From JBBIMP01 sp037444305 (lineage in GTDB: Bacteria > Acidobacteriota > UBA6911), in the NCBI GenBank assembly GCA_037444305.1, contig JBBIMP010000029.1:1-64000 (forward strand): a stretch of DNA of 64,000 bases. The letters run 5' to 3'. Below are positions 10,052 to 20,177 of the stretch, piece by piece (positions within the stretch are counted from its first letter, which is position 1; every line of letters begins with the position of its first letter). Under the pieces are notes generated by a model, which searched no databases, was not told the DNA's origin, and saw only the letters and a program-made list of their open reading frames with translations. The position numbers were made by a program, and so were the translations under genes.

Positions 10052-12109
10052 CTACAGCCTCACGAAGTCGTTGTAGAAAATGAGGACAAACACGATGATC
10101 CCCACCACCGCAGCCAGGGCGTACCGCTGGACCAGTCCGGTCTGGAATGATGTGGCGATCCGGTTCAGGGCCATGTTGAGCCAGCCCACGAAGTTGACGA
10201 GGCCGTCCACGACATACTTGTCGAAGATCCGCGAGACCGTGGCCGTCACCCGCGTCGTGGCCGCGGTCCCGTTGACGGCGCCATCCACGAACTGGGCATC
10301 CACGAACCAGCAGCCGTCGGCCAGGTCCTTGGTGCGGTTGACGAACAGGGCGTCGTAGGCCTCGTCCACGAAGTATTTGTGGAACACCAGGCGGTACAGC
10401 CCGCGGAACCGCTCGGTGATCCTGTCCGCCGTTCCGGGTCGCTGGACGTAGAAGCGATAGGCCAGGAAAATGCCGGCAGCGGCGATGAGCACCGACAAGC
10501 CCGTCAGGGCGAGCTCCTCCGCCACCGAGTGGTGGGCGTGCGCCGCGGCGGTTTCCGGCACCCGGAGCACCGGCGAGAGGAAGTGTTCGAACCGGTTGGC
10601 CATGCCGGTCCAGGCGGGCAGCCCGACGTACCCGCCGACCACCGAGAGCACCGCCAGCGCCACGAGCGGGTACGTGACCCTGCGCGGCGATTCCTGCAGA
10701 TGGTGCCGGGTGTGGTCATCCATCCGCTCTTCACCCCAGAAGGTCAGGAACACAAGCCGGAACATGTAGAACGCGGTCATGCCCGCGCCGGCCCACAGCA
10801 GCGCCCAGATTACCGGATGGCCGTTCGCCCACGCCTTCCAGAGAATTTCGTCCTTGCTGAAAAACCCGGCGAGCCCGGGCACGCCCGCGATGGCCAGCGT
10901 CCCGATCAGCATCGTCCAGTAGGTGTAGGGCAGATGCTTTCGCAGGCCTCCCATTTTCATCATGTCCTGCTCGTGATGCATCGCCATGATGACCGAGCCC
11001 GAGCCGAGGAAGAGCAGCGCCTTGAAAAAGGCGTGCGTCATGAGATGAAAGATCCCGCCGACAAAGGCGCCGACTCCGAGCGCGGCGAACATGTAGCCCA
11101 GCTGGCTGACCGTGGAATAGGCCAGCACACGCTTGATATCCGTCTGCGCAAAACCTATGGTGGCCGCGAAGATCGCCGTCAAGGCGCCCACCACCGCCAC
11201 GATCATCATCGTTTCGGGCGCGCGCGCGAAAATGGCATTGCAGCGGCAGACCATGTAGACGCCGGCGGTCACCATCGTGGCCGCGTGGATCAGCGCGCTG
11301 ACGGGCGTCGGGCCCTCCATGGCGTCCGGCAGCCAGGTGTAGAGCGGGATCTGCGCGCTCTTGCCCGTCGCCCCGATGAAGAGGCAGATGGTCGCCCAGA
11401 AGAGCCAGCCGAATCCATCCTGCACCGGCATCTCGGCAGCCTTGCTGAAGACCTCCTCGTAGCGCAGCGAACCGAAGTGCGCAAACAGCAGCATCATCCC
11501 CAGGATAAAACCAGCGTCGCCGATGCGGTTGACCACGAAGGCCTTCTTCCCCGCGTCTCCCGCGCTCTTCTTCTCGAAGTAAAAACCGATCAGCAGGTAG
11601 GAGCAGAGCCCTACGCCTTCCCAGCCCACGAACATCAGGACGAAGTTGTTCGCCAGCACGAGCGTCAGCATGGCGAACATGAAAAGATTCAGGTAGGAAA
11701 AAAACCGATAGTATCCCGAGTCGTCCCACATGTAGCCCGTGGAGTAGACGTGGATGAGGAAGCCGACGCCGGTGACGACGAGAATCATGACGGCCGAAAG
11801 CGGATCGAGCTGGAATCCCCAGGGCACCGTAAACTCCGCCAGGCCTCCGCCCGCCATGGGGAGCTTGCCCGCGTTCATCCAGGTGAACAGGTCCGCCGAA
11901 TAGAGCTTGTCCGGCGTCAGGACGAACAGCTCGTAAGTCGCCGCCGCGGAGACGAGAAACGAGAGGGCGACCGCGGTGAGCGCGATGAAAGAGACCGTCT
12001 TCTTACTGAGCCGTTCCCCGGCGATCCGGAGCTTGAAAAGGCCGTAAATTCCGATCAACGCGCTGCCGGCAAGGGGGAAGAGCGGGATCAACCAGATGTA
12101 GTTCAACAT
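10052..12109 (-). CDS. nuoL: NADH-quinone oxidoreductase subunit L (NuoL)
   Basis: Largest antiporter-like subunit of complex I, 685 residues. The channel motifs are FVGWEGVGLCSYLLIGFYFE (Glu in GWEG), GKSAQIPLYTWLPDAMEGPT and IKRVLAYSTVSQLGYMF. The C-terminal third is hydrophilic then ends in a final transmembrane segment (ALAAVVGIIVFVLIFYNDF), consistent with the lateral helix and terminal anchor of true NuoL rather than a DabB or Mrp protein. The ATG has AGGA five bases upstream. It is the first gene of a two-gene nuoL-nuoM unit. No other complex I gene is in the window, so this may be a fragment of a split nuo locus or a second partial set. Confidence 0.93.
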   Translation of the reverse strand: MLNYIWLIPLFPLAGSALIGIYGLFKLRIAGERLSKKTVSFIALTAVALSFLVSAAATYELFVLTPDKLYSADLFTWMNAGKLPMAGGGLAEFTVPWGFQLDPLSAVMILVVTGVGFLIHVYSTGYMWDDSGYYRFFSYLNLFMFAMLTLVLANNFVLMFVGWEGVGLCSYLLIGFYFEKKSAGDAGKKAFVVNRIGDAGFILGMMLLFAHFGSLRYEEVFSKAAEMPVQDGFGWLFWATICLFIGATGKSAQIPLYTWLPDAMEGPTPVSALIHAATMVTAGVYMVCRCNAIFARAPETMMIVAVVGALTAIFAATIGFAQTDIKRVLAYSTVSQLGYMFAALGVGAFVGGIFHLMTHAFFKALLFLGSGSVIMAMHHEQDMMKMGGLRKHLPYTYWTMLIGTLAIAGVPGLAGFFSKDEILWKAWANGHPVIWALLWAGAGMTAFYMFRLVFLTFWGEERMDDHTRHHLQESPRRVTYPLVALAVLSVVGGYVGLPAWTGMANRFEHFLSPVLRVPETAAAHAHHSVAEELALTGLSVLIAAAGIFLAYRFYVQRPGTADRITERFRGLYRLVFHKYFVDEAYDALFVNRTKDLADGCWFVDAQFVDGAVNGTAATTRVTATVSRIFDKYVVDGLVNFVGWLNMALNRIATSFQTGLVQRYALAAVVGIIVFVLIFYNDFVRL

Positions 12110-12418
12110 AAATTCCTACTTTTTCCGGGAGTTCGGCGTGGGCTTGCAGCCCCAGTGCCGTGAGTGCAAGATTCCCCGCAACCTTTCTGCTTTCAACCGT
12201 TCGGCGGCACCGGCGCATCGCTGCCGTCTCCACCTTCGAGCCGCTCCAAAAAAACGCTCTAACCTGAGCATCTTCAATCAGTAACACTCAGGAAGAGCGG
12301 CTCTTAGTAACACAGCGTTCCACGGATTGTCAATGCAAAATACCCGCCAAAGAAGCTGTGCGCGGGGATGGCTTCGGCTGCGGCGTGTTGGCTGTCCGAT
12401 CTGCTTGCGGAATCCGCT
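12110..12418. other. intergenic region upstream of nuoL
   Basis: No gene is visible in these 309 bases. A candidate sigma-70 promoter for nuoL lies at 12304-12333. The short direct repeat AGTAACAC occurs twice near 12281 and 12305. Confidence 0.5.
12304..12333 (-). promoter_or_regulatory. candidate sigma-70 promoter for nuoL-nuoM
   Basis: Minus-strand TTGACA (12333-12328) is separated by 18 bases from TACTAA (12309-12304). The -35 is perfect but the -10 is poor. The leader would be about 190 bases. Confidence 0.4.
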
Positions 12419-13048
12419 TCAGTCCTCCACCGGATTTCTCGACTCGCGTTCCCGCCGGAGCAGCTCCTTGTAGATTTCCTCTATTTGCACGCGCGTCTCC
12501 CGGAAGGTCCCCGAGGTGTCGATGACGTAGTCCGCCAGTTTCACCTTTTCTTCGACCGGCATCTGCGCTTCCATGCGGGACCGCGCCTCCTCCAGGGTCA
12601 GGTCGCTCCGGTTCATCAGCCGGGCCGACTGCAGCCCCGCATCACAGGTCACTACGATCAGGACGTCGTGCATCCTGTAAAAGCCCGATTCGACCATGAG
12701 CGCGGCATCGACGATGACAATCCCGTTCGGGCTCCCCTCTTGCAGCTGGAAAATCCGGCGGAGCACTTCATCCCTCACATCGGGGTGGACCAGGCTGTTC
12801 AGCAGAAGCCTCTTGGGGGTGTCGTTGAAGACGATGGTTCCGAGCGACCTGCGGTTTATTGTGCCGTCGGGATTCAGAATGCCCTCCCCGAACGCGGCCA
12901 CGACCTTTTCGCAGGTCTGGCTGCCGGGTTGCATGAGTTCGTGGGCGATGACGTCTGCGTCGATGACGTGAGCGCCCAGCTCTGCGAAGACGCTCGCCGC
13001 CCTGCTCTTGCCCGAAGCGATGTTCCCCGTGAGGCCGACCTGGAGCAT
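12419..13048 (-). CDS. coaE: dephospho-CoA kinase
   Basis: Cytosolic enzyme phosphorylating the 3'-OH of the ribose in dephospho-CoA, the last step of CoA synthesis. The protein of 209 residues begins MLQVGLTGNIASGKS, with the P-loop at residues 6-15. It continues with the CoaE features HVIDADVIAHELMQPG and FLND-like VIVDAALMVESGFYRMHDVLIVV. The start at 13048 is preferred because it puts the P-loop at the very N-terminus as in all CoaE; upstream in-frame codons to 13264 encode unrelated low-quality sequence across the divergent promoter region. It is divergent from the epimerase gene and appears to be a single gene. Confidence 0.9.
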   Translation of the reverse strand: MLQVGLTGNIASGKSRAASVFAELGAHVIDADVIAHELMQPGSQTCEKVVAAFGEGILNPDGTINRRSLGTIVFNDTPKRLLLNSLVHPDVRDEVLRRIFQLQEGSPNGIVIVDAALMVESGFYRMHDVLIVVTCDAGLQSARLMNRSDLTLEEARSRMEAQMPVEEKVKLADYVIDTSGTFRETRVQIEEIYKELLRRERESRNPVED

Positions 13049-13229
13049 ACCGGGCATCATACACAAGCCCGATTCTCCGTGGCAAACGCCAAAAAGGCCC
13101 TCCCGGCCTCTCCACGCCAAATCCCGGGTCGCAAACCCGGTTCGTTGACGGATCCGGATCCCATAGGGTAACTTGTCGCAGGCTGCGCGCTCCGCGCCGG
13201 CAGGCAATCTACCATGAGGTCGCACACCA

Positions 13230-14207
13230 ATGAAGACTCTGATCACGGGCGGGGCGGGATTCATCGGGTTTCACGTCGCCTCCAGGCTCCTGACACTGAA
13301 GCACGAAGTGGCAATCCTGGACAACTTCAACGATTTTTACGATCCCCAGCTCAAGCGGCGCAACGTCCGGGACCTCGAGGAGCTGGGGCCGGTTTCCCTG
13401 CACGAAACCGACATCCTCGAGCGGGAGAATCTCCGCCGCGCATTCCGGACGATCGAACCCGAGACTGTGATTCATCTGGCCGCCTGGGCCGGCGTCCGGC
13501 CTTCCCTCCTGAGGCCGGCGTTATACGCCGACGTCAACGTTACCGGCACGGTTCACCTGCTGGAACTCGCGCGCGAGTTCCAGGTGGGCAGCTTCATCTT
13601 TGGATCTTCGTCCTCGGTTTATGGTGGCAGCGAGCGCGTCCCGTTCCGGGAAGACGATCCCGTGGACACGCCGGTGTCGCCCTATGCCGCTACCAAGCGC
13701 GCCGGGGAGCTTCTTTGCCACACTTATGCCCACAATCACGGTCTGAAGGTGACCTGCCTGCGCTTTTTCACGGTCTATGGCCCCCGGCAGCGGCCGGAAA
13801 TGGCGATTCACAAGTTCAGCCGGCTGATCCTGGAGGGCGGGGAGATCCCGGTGTTCGGCGACGGCTCCTCCAGGCGCGACTACACCTACATCGACGACAT
13901 CGTCGCCGGCGTGATTGCGGCAGTGAGGGTGAATCCGCAATTCGAAATCCTGAATCTGGGGGAATCCGAGACCATCGGCCTGCTGGAACTGGTGGCGCTG
14001 CTCGAGGAGGCCCTTGGGAAGAACGCGAAACTGGCCTTTCTGCCGGAGCAGCCCGGGGACATGCCCATCACCTACGCCGACATCGCCAGGTCGAGGCGTG
14101 TTCTCGGCTACGCCCCGCAAACCCCGATCCGGGAAGGGATTCGCAAGTTCGCCCAGTGGCTGCTCGAGGGGGACAGGCTACCGTGTCCCCCAACGGGGAC
14201 ACGGTAG
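13230..14207 (+). CDS. NAD-dependent sugar-nucleotide epimerase (UDP-glucuronate 4-epimerase-like)
   Basis: Extended short-chain dehydrogenase of 325 residues. The Rossmann motif GGAGFIGFHVA is at residues 7-17. The catalytic triad is visible as SSSSVYG and the YxxxK of SPYAATKRAGE. FFTVYGPRQRPEMA is typical of UDP-glucuronate/UDP-glucose 4-epimerases, and RDYTYIDDIVAGV is the conserved substrate-side motif. It would supply UDP-galacturonate or UDP-galactose for surface polysaccharides. The last dozen codons (after LLEGDRL) and the stop lie inside a perfect 25-bp palindrome (14166-14219), so the C-terminal tail is encoded by the repeat rather than by ancestral gene sequence. Exact substrate not determinable. 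Confidence 0.88.
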   Translation: MKTLITGGAGFIGFHVASRLLTLKHEVAILDNFNDFYDPQLKRRNVRDLEELGPVSLHETDILERENLRRAFRTIEPETVIHLAAWAGVRPSLLRPALYADVNVTGTVHLLELAREFQVGSFIFGSSSSVYGGSERVPFREDDPVDTPVSPYAATKRAGELLCHTYAHNHGLKVTCLRFFTVYGPRQRPEMAIHKFSRLILEGGEIPVFGDGSSRRDYTYIDDIVAGVIAAVRVNPQFEILNLGESETIGLLELVALLEEALGKNAKLAFLPEQPGDMPITYADIARSRRVLGYAPQTPIREGIRKFAQWLLEGDRLPCPPTGTR

Positions 14208-14219
14208 CCTGTCCCCCTC
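14166..14219. repeat. perfect 25-bp palindrome spanning the epimerase stop codon
   Basis: Arms 14166-14190 and 14195-14219 are exact reverse complements around a CAAC loop; each contains GGGGACAGGCTACCGTGTCC. It resembles the REP-like hairpins often scattered with Y1-transposase (RAYT) genes, though none is in the window. It lies between two convergent genes and may terminate both. Confidence 0.85.
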
Positions 14220-14222
14220 TCA

Positions 14223-15173
14223 TTAAAATGTTTGAATCAGCATCACGGTGTGGGACTGCTCGTTGACGACCAGTATGGTGCGGTTGTCGGGCAGCACCTG
14301 CACACCCACCGGCCCCTTGTCCACCTTGAAGGTCTTCGCCTGGATGGAACTCAGGTCGGCCGGAAGCATCGACACGGTCCTGGAGGCCGTGTTCACGACA
14401 AAGACGCGCCGCCCGTCAGGACTCACAGCCACGCCGAACGGCATCCTGCCCACGGGAATGGTCACCAGAACCGACTGGCTTTCGGCATCAATCACCGACA
14501 GGCTGTCGGATCGGCTGTTGCTCACGAAAATCCTCTTGCCATCGGGCGTGATGGCAATGCCATCGGGGGCATCCCCCACAGTGATCCTGCCCACCACCGA
14601 CGGGCGTTCCGGGTCGACGATCCAGACTTCGTTCGAGCCGCCGTTGACCACGTAGACCATTTCGTTCACCGGACCGACCGCCAGGGCAATCGGCGACATC
14701 CCCATTCGCAGTGTCGCCACTACTTCCCTCTCCCGCAGGTCGATGACATGAAGCAGGCCGTCGCGGGTTCTGCCGAAATCGGTCACGTAGGCGCGGTATC
14801 CACGCGAGCCCACCGCCACCGCGTTCGGCGAACCCGTTACCTTGATGGAGCTTTCGACCCTGAAGGAAGCGGTGTCGACGACGACGACCGTGCCGGAATC
14901 CTTGCAGGCGACCAGCGCAAGCCGGTCCTGCTCGGCGAGCGTCACGCCCAGCGGAGATACCCCGACGGTCACGGCTCGCGTCACCGCCTTTTTCGCAAGA
15001 TCGAGTTCGAGCAATTCCCCGGTGCCGAAGGAGGTTACGTATGCCCGCCGCCCGTCGGCACTGACGGCGGCGAAGTTGGGATACTCGCCCACCTTTTTGA
15101 CCTTGTGCGTTTTGCCGAAGCCGGGTACGCCCAGGCTCAGAATCGCCAACCACATGATTGCAGCTTTTTTCAT
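14223..15173 (-). CDS. secreted YVTN-type beta-propeller protein
   Basis: Protein of 316 residues with a signal peptide (MKKAAIMWLAILSLGVPGFG) followed by about seven repeats of roughly 42 residues. Each reads like VSPLGVTLAEQDRLALVAC or GDAPDGIAITPDGKRIFVSN with a following VIDA/VVDT strand, which is the YVTN/NHL-like propeller signature. Such proteins are exported scaffold or binding proteins with no fixed catalytic role. GGAGG precedes the ATG. It is convergent with the epimerase and ends 15 bases from it, sharing the palindrome as terminator. Function unknown beyond the fold. Confidence 0.8.
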   Translation of the reverse strand: MKKAAIMWLAILSLGVPGFGKTHKVKKVGEYPNFAAVSADGRRAYVTSFGTGELLELDLAKKAVTRAVTVGVSPLGVTLAEQDRLALVACKDSGTVVVVDTASFRVESSIKVTGSPNAVAVGSRGYRAYVTDFGRTRDGLLHVIDLREREVVATLRMGMSPIALAVGPVNEMVYVVNGGSNEVWIVDPERPSVVGRITVGDAPDGIAITPDGKRIFVSNSRSDSLSVIDAESQSVLVTIPVGRMPFGVAVSPDGRRVFVVNTASRTVSMLPADLSSIQAKTFKVDKGPVGVQVLPDNRTILVVNEQSHTVMLIQTF

Positions 15174-15225
15174 CAGAACAAGCCTCCGCCGGTCCGATTC
15201 GCCGGCATCCCACGTCTCGAAAGGT

Positions 15226-15969
15226 CTACTTGGTCGCCGCCACCAGGCTGAAAACCCCCCGGTGGGGCGAAGCGGGACTCTGCAATCCCTGGATGATAAC
15301 CTGCCTGAATCCCGCCTCGAAGACCATGCGAATCATCGCCTCACGATCGAAGTAGGCGCCCCGCGCCTCTTCGATGTTCTTCTGGATGAACCGTAACTGA
15401 AGCCGGCTCCAGATCCACCGCAGCCGGTTCCACGCCGTCCCGGGCTCGAGGACCTCCGCCAGCAGGAGATAGCCCTCCGGAGCCAGTATCCTGTATGCCT
15501 CCGACAGGTACTTCGTCGCATCGTGCCTGTGCAAGTCAAATATGGACACCGCTATTTCGGCAAATCCATCCGCCACAGCCCATCGCTGCGGCTCGTACTG
15601 CCGGAATTCGGCAATCTGGTCCAGATTCAGGTATCGCGCCCTCTGCCGGGCTCTCTCCAGCAGCGTGATGTTGTCGTCGAAGGCGTACACCTTTCCCTGA
15701 AATCCTTTCCTTCCCGCCAGGCGCAGCGAGAAGGTCGCGGTGTCGCACAGCAGGTCCACCACGCAGATACGCCGCGTGGTGAGCACGAAATCCACTATCT
15801 GATCCATCGCGGCATAGTAATCGAGCCCCGTACGCCACCGGAAAAACCTAGCGACCCCCTCCTCGTAAGAGTCGATTTTGGCCGGCAGGGACGACAGGAA
15901 GGGGCGCGGCCGCGCCGCGGAGAAATCGAATTTTGTCTGGACGCCCTTGGCCGGGCCCTCGTGTTTCAC
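15226..15969 (-). CDS. class I SAM-dependent methyltransferase
   Basis: Protein of 247 residues. The Rossmann core shows a weak motif I (CVVDLLCDTATFSLRLAG), motif II acidic residue at KVYAFDDNITLLERARQRA, and motif IV region EIAVSIFDLHRHDATKYLSEAYRIL followed by the post-motif LAPEGYLLLAE. This arrangement fits small-molecule or quinone/lipid methyltransferases (UbiE-like), but motif I lacks the usual GxGxG, so activity is not certain. The start codon is GTG and overlaps the upstream glycosyltransferase stop as GTGA, so translation is coupled. It is the last gene of the CYTH-asnS-GT-methyltransferase operon. Confidence 0.7.
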   Translation of the reverse strand: MKHEGPAKGVQTKFDFSAARPRPFLSSLPAKIDSYEEGVARFFRWRTGLDYYAAMDQIVDFVLTTRRICVVDLLCDTATFSLRLAGRKGFQGKVYAFDDNITLLERARQRARYLNLDQIAEFRQYEPQRWAVADGFAEIAVSIFDLHRHDATKYLSEAYRILAPEGYLLLAEVLEPGTAWNRLRWIWSRLQLRFIQKNIEEARGAYFDREAMIRMVFEAGFRQVIIQGLQSPASPHRGVFSLVAATK

Positions 15970-17632
15970 TCGTTTCGCTTCAGGAGCAGCTCCCGCTCAT
16001 CCGACTGCAGCCTGTAAAGGACAAAGTTCCTGGTCTGCAAAGCAAGAAGATACCTTTCGAGCCAGGGAGGGTCAACGTGAAGCAGTTTCCAGACCTCATC
16101 CCCCTCCTCGGCGCAAATCCAGCCCGCTTCCGCGTGGGGCGCCCATATTGCGCGATGCCAGTGCCCGCCGCCGCCTTCATTGTATATGAACTCCCGCACC
16201 GGCAGTTGCGAGTCGTATATCAGCGGCGCCTGCCGGCCCATGTCTATGAGGATCCGCGTGCCGTCGTAGTGTTCCGCCAGGTGGGAAAGAACTTCGCTGC
16301 GCTGCGGCTCGATGAACTCGTGCTCCAGCGCCTCGCGCAGCATTGCGCGGCTTTCCCCTCTGAGCGCCGGAAACTGCATGCCGGCAACGAGCAGAAGCAG
16401 CAGCGGAACCGCATACCGTTTCCTCGACAATGCCCAGAACGCCAGCACAAGCGCCAGCGCGGGCAGAATCAGAATGCCCGGACCGGCAAACAAAAAGTTG
16501 TATTTCCACTTGTGGGGAAAAAGCCAGGGGAGCCAGGGCAGCAACATCGCAAGGATCGCCGCCCCCAGGAAAACCCGCCGCAACGACCGCCCGGAGCCCA
16601 CGAGAAAGCTCGAAAAGATCGCCACCGCCGGAACCAGCAGGATCGAATAACGCACCCGGTATATCAGGCCCCAGTAGAGGGCCGAGATGTTGATGAGCGA
16701 AGGGATCCAGAGCAGCATCAGGGGCAGCCGCCGGTCCAGGTCCCGCCGCGCAGCCAGCACGAGGAGAAGCCCGGCAACAGCGGCCAGGAGCGGAAGCAGG
16801 GCAGTTGCCTGGAACAGCTCCCCTGCGTGGTAGAGCGCGGCAAGGAAGGGCCTTTTGTAGGTCTCCGCCGGGACCTCGGCCCCTTTGGCCACCTTGTGCA
16901 GAAAAGTGTCTCCCAGGCGGTAGTAGATGTAGCCGAAGTGGGCCGCGACCGGCAGCGCGAAACCTCCTGCCAGAACCGTCGCTGCCCGCAGGGCCCGCGG
17001 CAGCGGCAAGCGCCCACTCGAGCAGTCCCAAACGAGCAGCACCCCGATTCCCGCCGCCAGATACCACCCCTCATAGCGGCAGACGGCGCCCAGCCCGATC
17101 CACAGCGCCGCCGCCCAGGGGAGCCTTCCCCCGCCCACTTCCCGCCAGGCGATCAGCGAATCCAGCGCCAGCAGGAAAAGCAGCATGTACACCGGCTCCG
17201 TCATCGGGCTGCTCTGCAGGTACTGCAGGTTCGGATTCGCCAGCAACACACCAGCCGCAAAGACACCGGCCATATCGGATCCGGTCAGGCGTTTCGATAT
17301 GCGGAATACCAGCCAGCCGGAAAGCGAAAAGGCGAAAACCGAAATCAGCGATGGTATCAGGCCCGACAGGTACTGTCCGTCGAAGAGCACAGCCGGCAGG
17401 TAGAGCAGGTGCAGCAGCGGCAGCCAGTGGGCGCCCATCTGCTCGTAACCCGGCGACAGCGAATCGACCAGCCGCCGCGCCACCACCAGGTGAGCCTTGG
17501 CATCGTAGTGCGCCGTCGTGAGTCCCTGGAAGTAGTAATAGCCGAAGCTGCCGAGACCCGTCGCGAGCCCCGTCAGGAGTACCCACCGCGAGGTCCGGAT
17601 GGCGGGACCGGAAATCGCCGAGGTTTCGCCCA

Positions 17633-17633
<1 letters not shown>
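15966..17633 (-). CDS. GT-C type membrane glycosyltransferase (ArnT/PMT-like)
   Basis: Integral membrane protein of 555 residues with about 11 predicted helices and a soluble C-terminal domain of about 110 residues. The first periplasmic loop carries HYDAKAHLVVARRL, with the acidic residue expected at the catalytic site of GT-C enzymes (GT39/GT83 style), followed by GYEQMGAHWLPLLHLL. Such enzymes move a sugar from a polyprenyl-phosphate donor to a lipid or protein acceptor on the outer face of the membrane. The start at 17633 overlaps the asnS stop by one base (TGATG). An in-frame extension to 18566 is only a shadow of asnS. Acceptor and donor are unknown. Confidence 0.75.
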
Positions 17634-18924
<1,291 letters not shown>

Positions 18925-18925
<1 letters not shown>

Positions 18926-19512
18926 CAGCCATCCTTTCCATCAACCGGAAAAAGCATGAATCCCGCCTTCAGGCCCTTCGTTTTGCAGTGATGCAGATAG
19001 AGCGAATAGTAGCTGTCGCGCAGGAATCCGGAGGCAGGGATCCCCAGCGCTTCCGCCGTCCGGCGGATTCCATCCTCCTCCCCTTCGATCTCCAGAAAAT
19101 CCCCGATCGGCGTCTCGTCCAGCGCCAGGTGAACCGTCGGTCCCCCGCTGCCGAGGGGAGCCAGCCGATACTCACGGCGGTACTTCTGGTAGCGGAAGGC
19201 CACCCTCAAGCCCAGGCGAACCAGGATCTCCAGCAGGACCTTCCCGTCCGCGATCCCTGTTTCCAGCTCCTCGCGGATCTTGAATACCGCCGAGTCTGCG
19301 GGAGGGCCCTTGAAGGTCAGCAGAGAAGCGTTCGCAGTCTCCCGGATGCGCAGCAGGCACCTTTGGGCCCCGAGCCGGCCATCCTTGAAATCCAATACAA
19401 AGTTGTCCTCGAAATGCCGGGCCGCCGATTCCCTCGCCAGCATCATCTCAATCCGCCGCTGAATCGCCTCGCGATCCGCCAGCTCGACCTTGACCTCGGT
19501 CTCCTTTTCCAA
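18925..19512 (-). CDS. CYTH domain protein (class IV adenylate cyclase / triphosphate hydrolase family)
   Basis: CYTH proteins act on triphosphates (ATP to cAMP, thiamine triphosphate or inorganic triphosphate) in an acidic, metal-binding tunnel. The [11 protein letters not shown]-terminus supplies the ExExK signature at once. Further charged strands are [23 protein letters not shown] and [16 protein letters not shown] chose TTG at 19512, which places ExExK at the N-terminus and has GAGG upstream; the longer alternative from ATG 19587 adds a poor 25-residue hydrophobic extension. First gene of the operon leading into asnS. Substrate cannot be told from sequence; bacterial members with this length are often annotated class IV adenylate cyclase. 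Confidence 0.78.
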
Positions 19513-19948
19513 GGCTGCCACCTCAACCGCCAAAGCTAATAACCACGGCCGCACAATGCAAGCACAAAAGCAACCGGCACCGAGCAAATCACTTCGACTT
19601 TTTTGTCGCCTTGCGCGTCAAAACGGATGTAGATGAACAAGGGGTGCAGCCGCAACCAATGGCAGGCAAGGGGAGGAAAGCCGTGTTGACGGCACACGGC
19701 AAACGGAGCCCCGAACGATAGTGAGGGGTTGGGCAACCCAACTCACCATTGTTGCTCCTATCGGTCTTACGGGCACAGCCTGCATTTGGGCGGCCTGACC
19801 CGTCGCTATCGCTCCGGGCTCCGTTGAATTCCGACCGGCAAGCAAAAGCGGCAGACGGAGCGGCCTTTAACCACTGCCGATGAGTTTCTCCACTCGCGGG
19901 AAAGATTTTGCGGGTTAGCGGCACAGAGAGACACGGAGTAAAACACTC
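19513..19948. other. intergenic region with repeat R1
   Basis: Holds a decayed R1 copy (19655-19860) and, near 19925-19940, a P2-like fragment (GAGACACGGAG). No convincing gene is seen. Confidence 0.55.
19655..19860 (-). repeat. dispersed repeat R1, copy D
   Basis: The reverse complement of the R1 core is at 19798-19815 (ACCCGTCGCTATCGCTCC, one substitution), followed by GACCGGCAAGCAAAAGCGGC. The copy is more diverged than those at 8.1, 60.7 and 62.3 kb. Confidence 0.65.
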
Positions 19949-20158
19949 TTGAGCAACGGAGACTCCCTCACCTTTCTCGGCCCCGATGAGCACATCAACG
20001 TCATATTCAGATTCGGGGATGAGACACGATACCTGCGGACGGGCGAGGATGCCGGCCCGGCCCAGGAAGTGATGACAGTCCGCAAATCGGTCATCACCGA
20101 ATTCAAAGCGGGCAGGCTGACGATGGAGGGATTGAAGCAGAGAATCCCGATCTATTGA
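19949..20158 (+). CDS. small hypothetical protein
   Basis: Possible 69-residue protein starting at TTG, ten bases after GGAG (which is itself part of a repeat fragment). The composition looks protein-like (SLTFLGPDEHINVIFRFGDE; VMTVRKSVITEFKAGRLTME) and GC-rich third positions are kept, but I recognise no family. It ends 20 bases before the convergent deaminase gene. It may be a remnant of a longer gene or a real small protein. Confidence 0.35.
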   Translation: MSNGDSLTFLGPDEHINVIFRFGDETRYLRTGEDAGPAQEVMTVRKSVITEFKAGRLTMEGLKQRIPIY

Positions 20159-20177
20159 AACCCGGCTGCGCGGCCCG

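Noticed and set aside
10379..12163. 594-residue open frame opposite nuoL
   Set aside because: Low-complexity His/Arg/Asp-rich translation, antisense to a conserved complex I gene.
13129..13160. tRNA-like sequence (GGGTCGCAAACCCGGTTCG)
   Set aside because: Only a short hairpin with a TTCG resemblance; no acceptor stem, anticodon arm or 70-base cloverleaf can be drawn.
19589..19993. 134-residue open frame on the minus strand
   Set aside because: It translates the R1 repeat and has no protein-like character.
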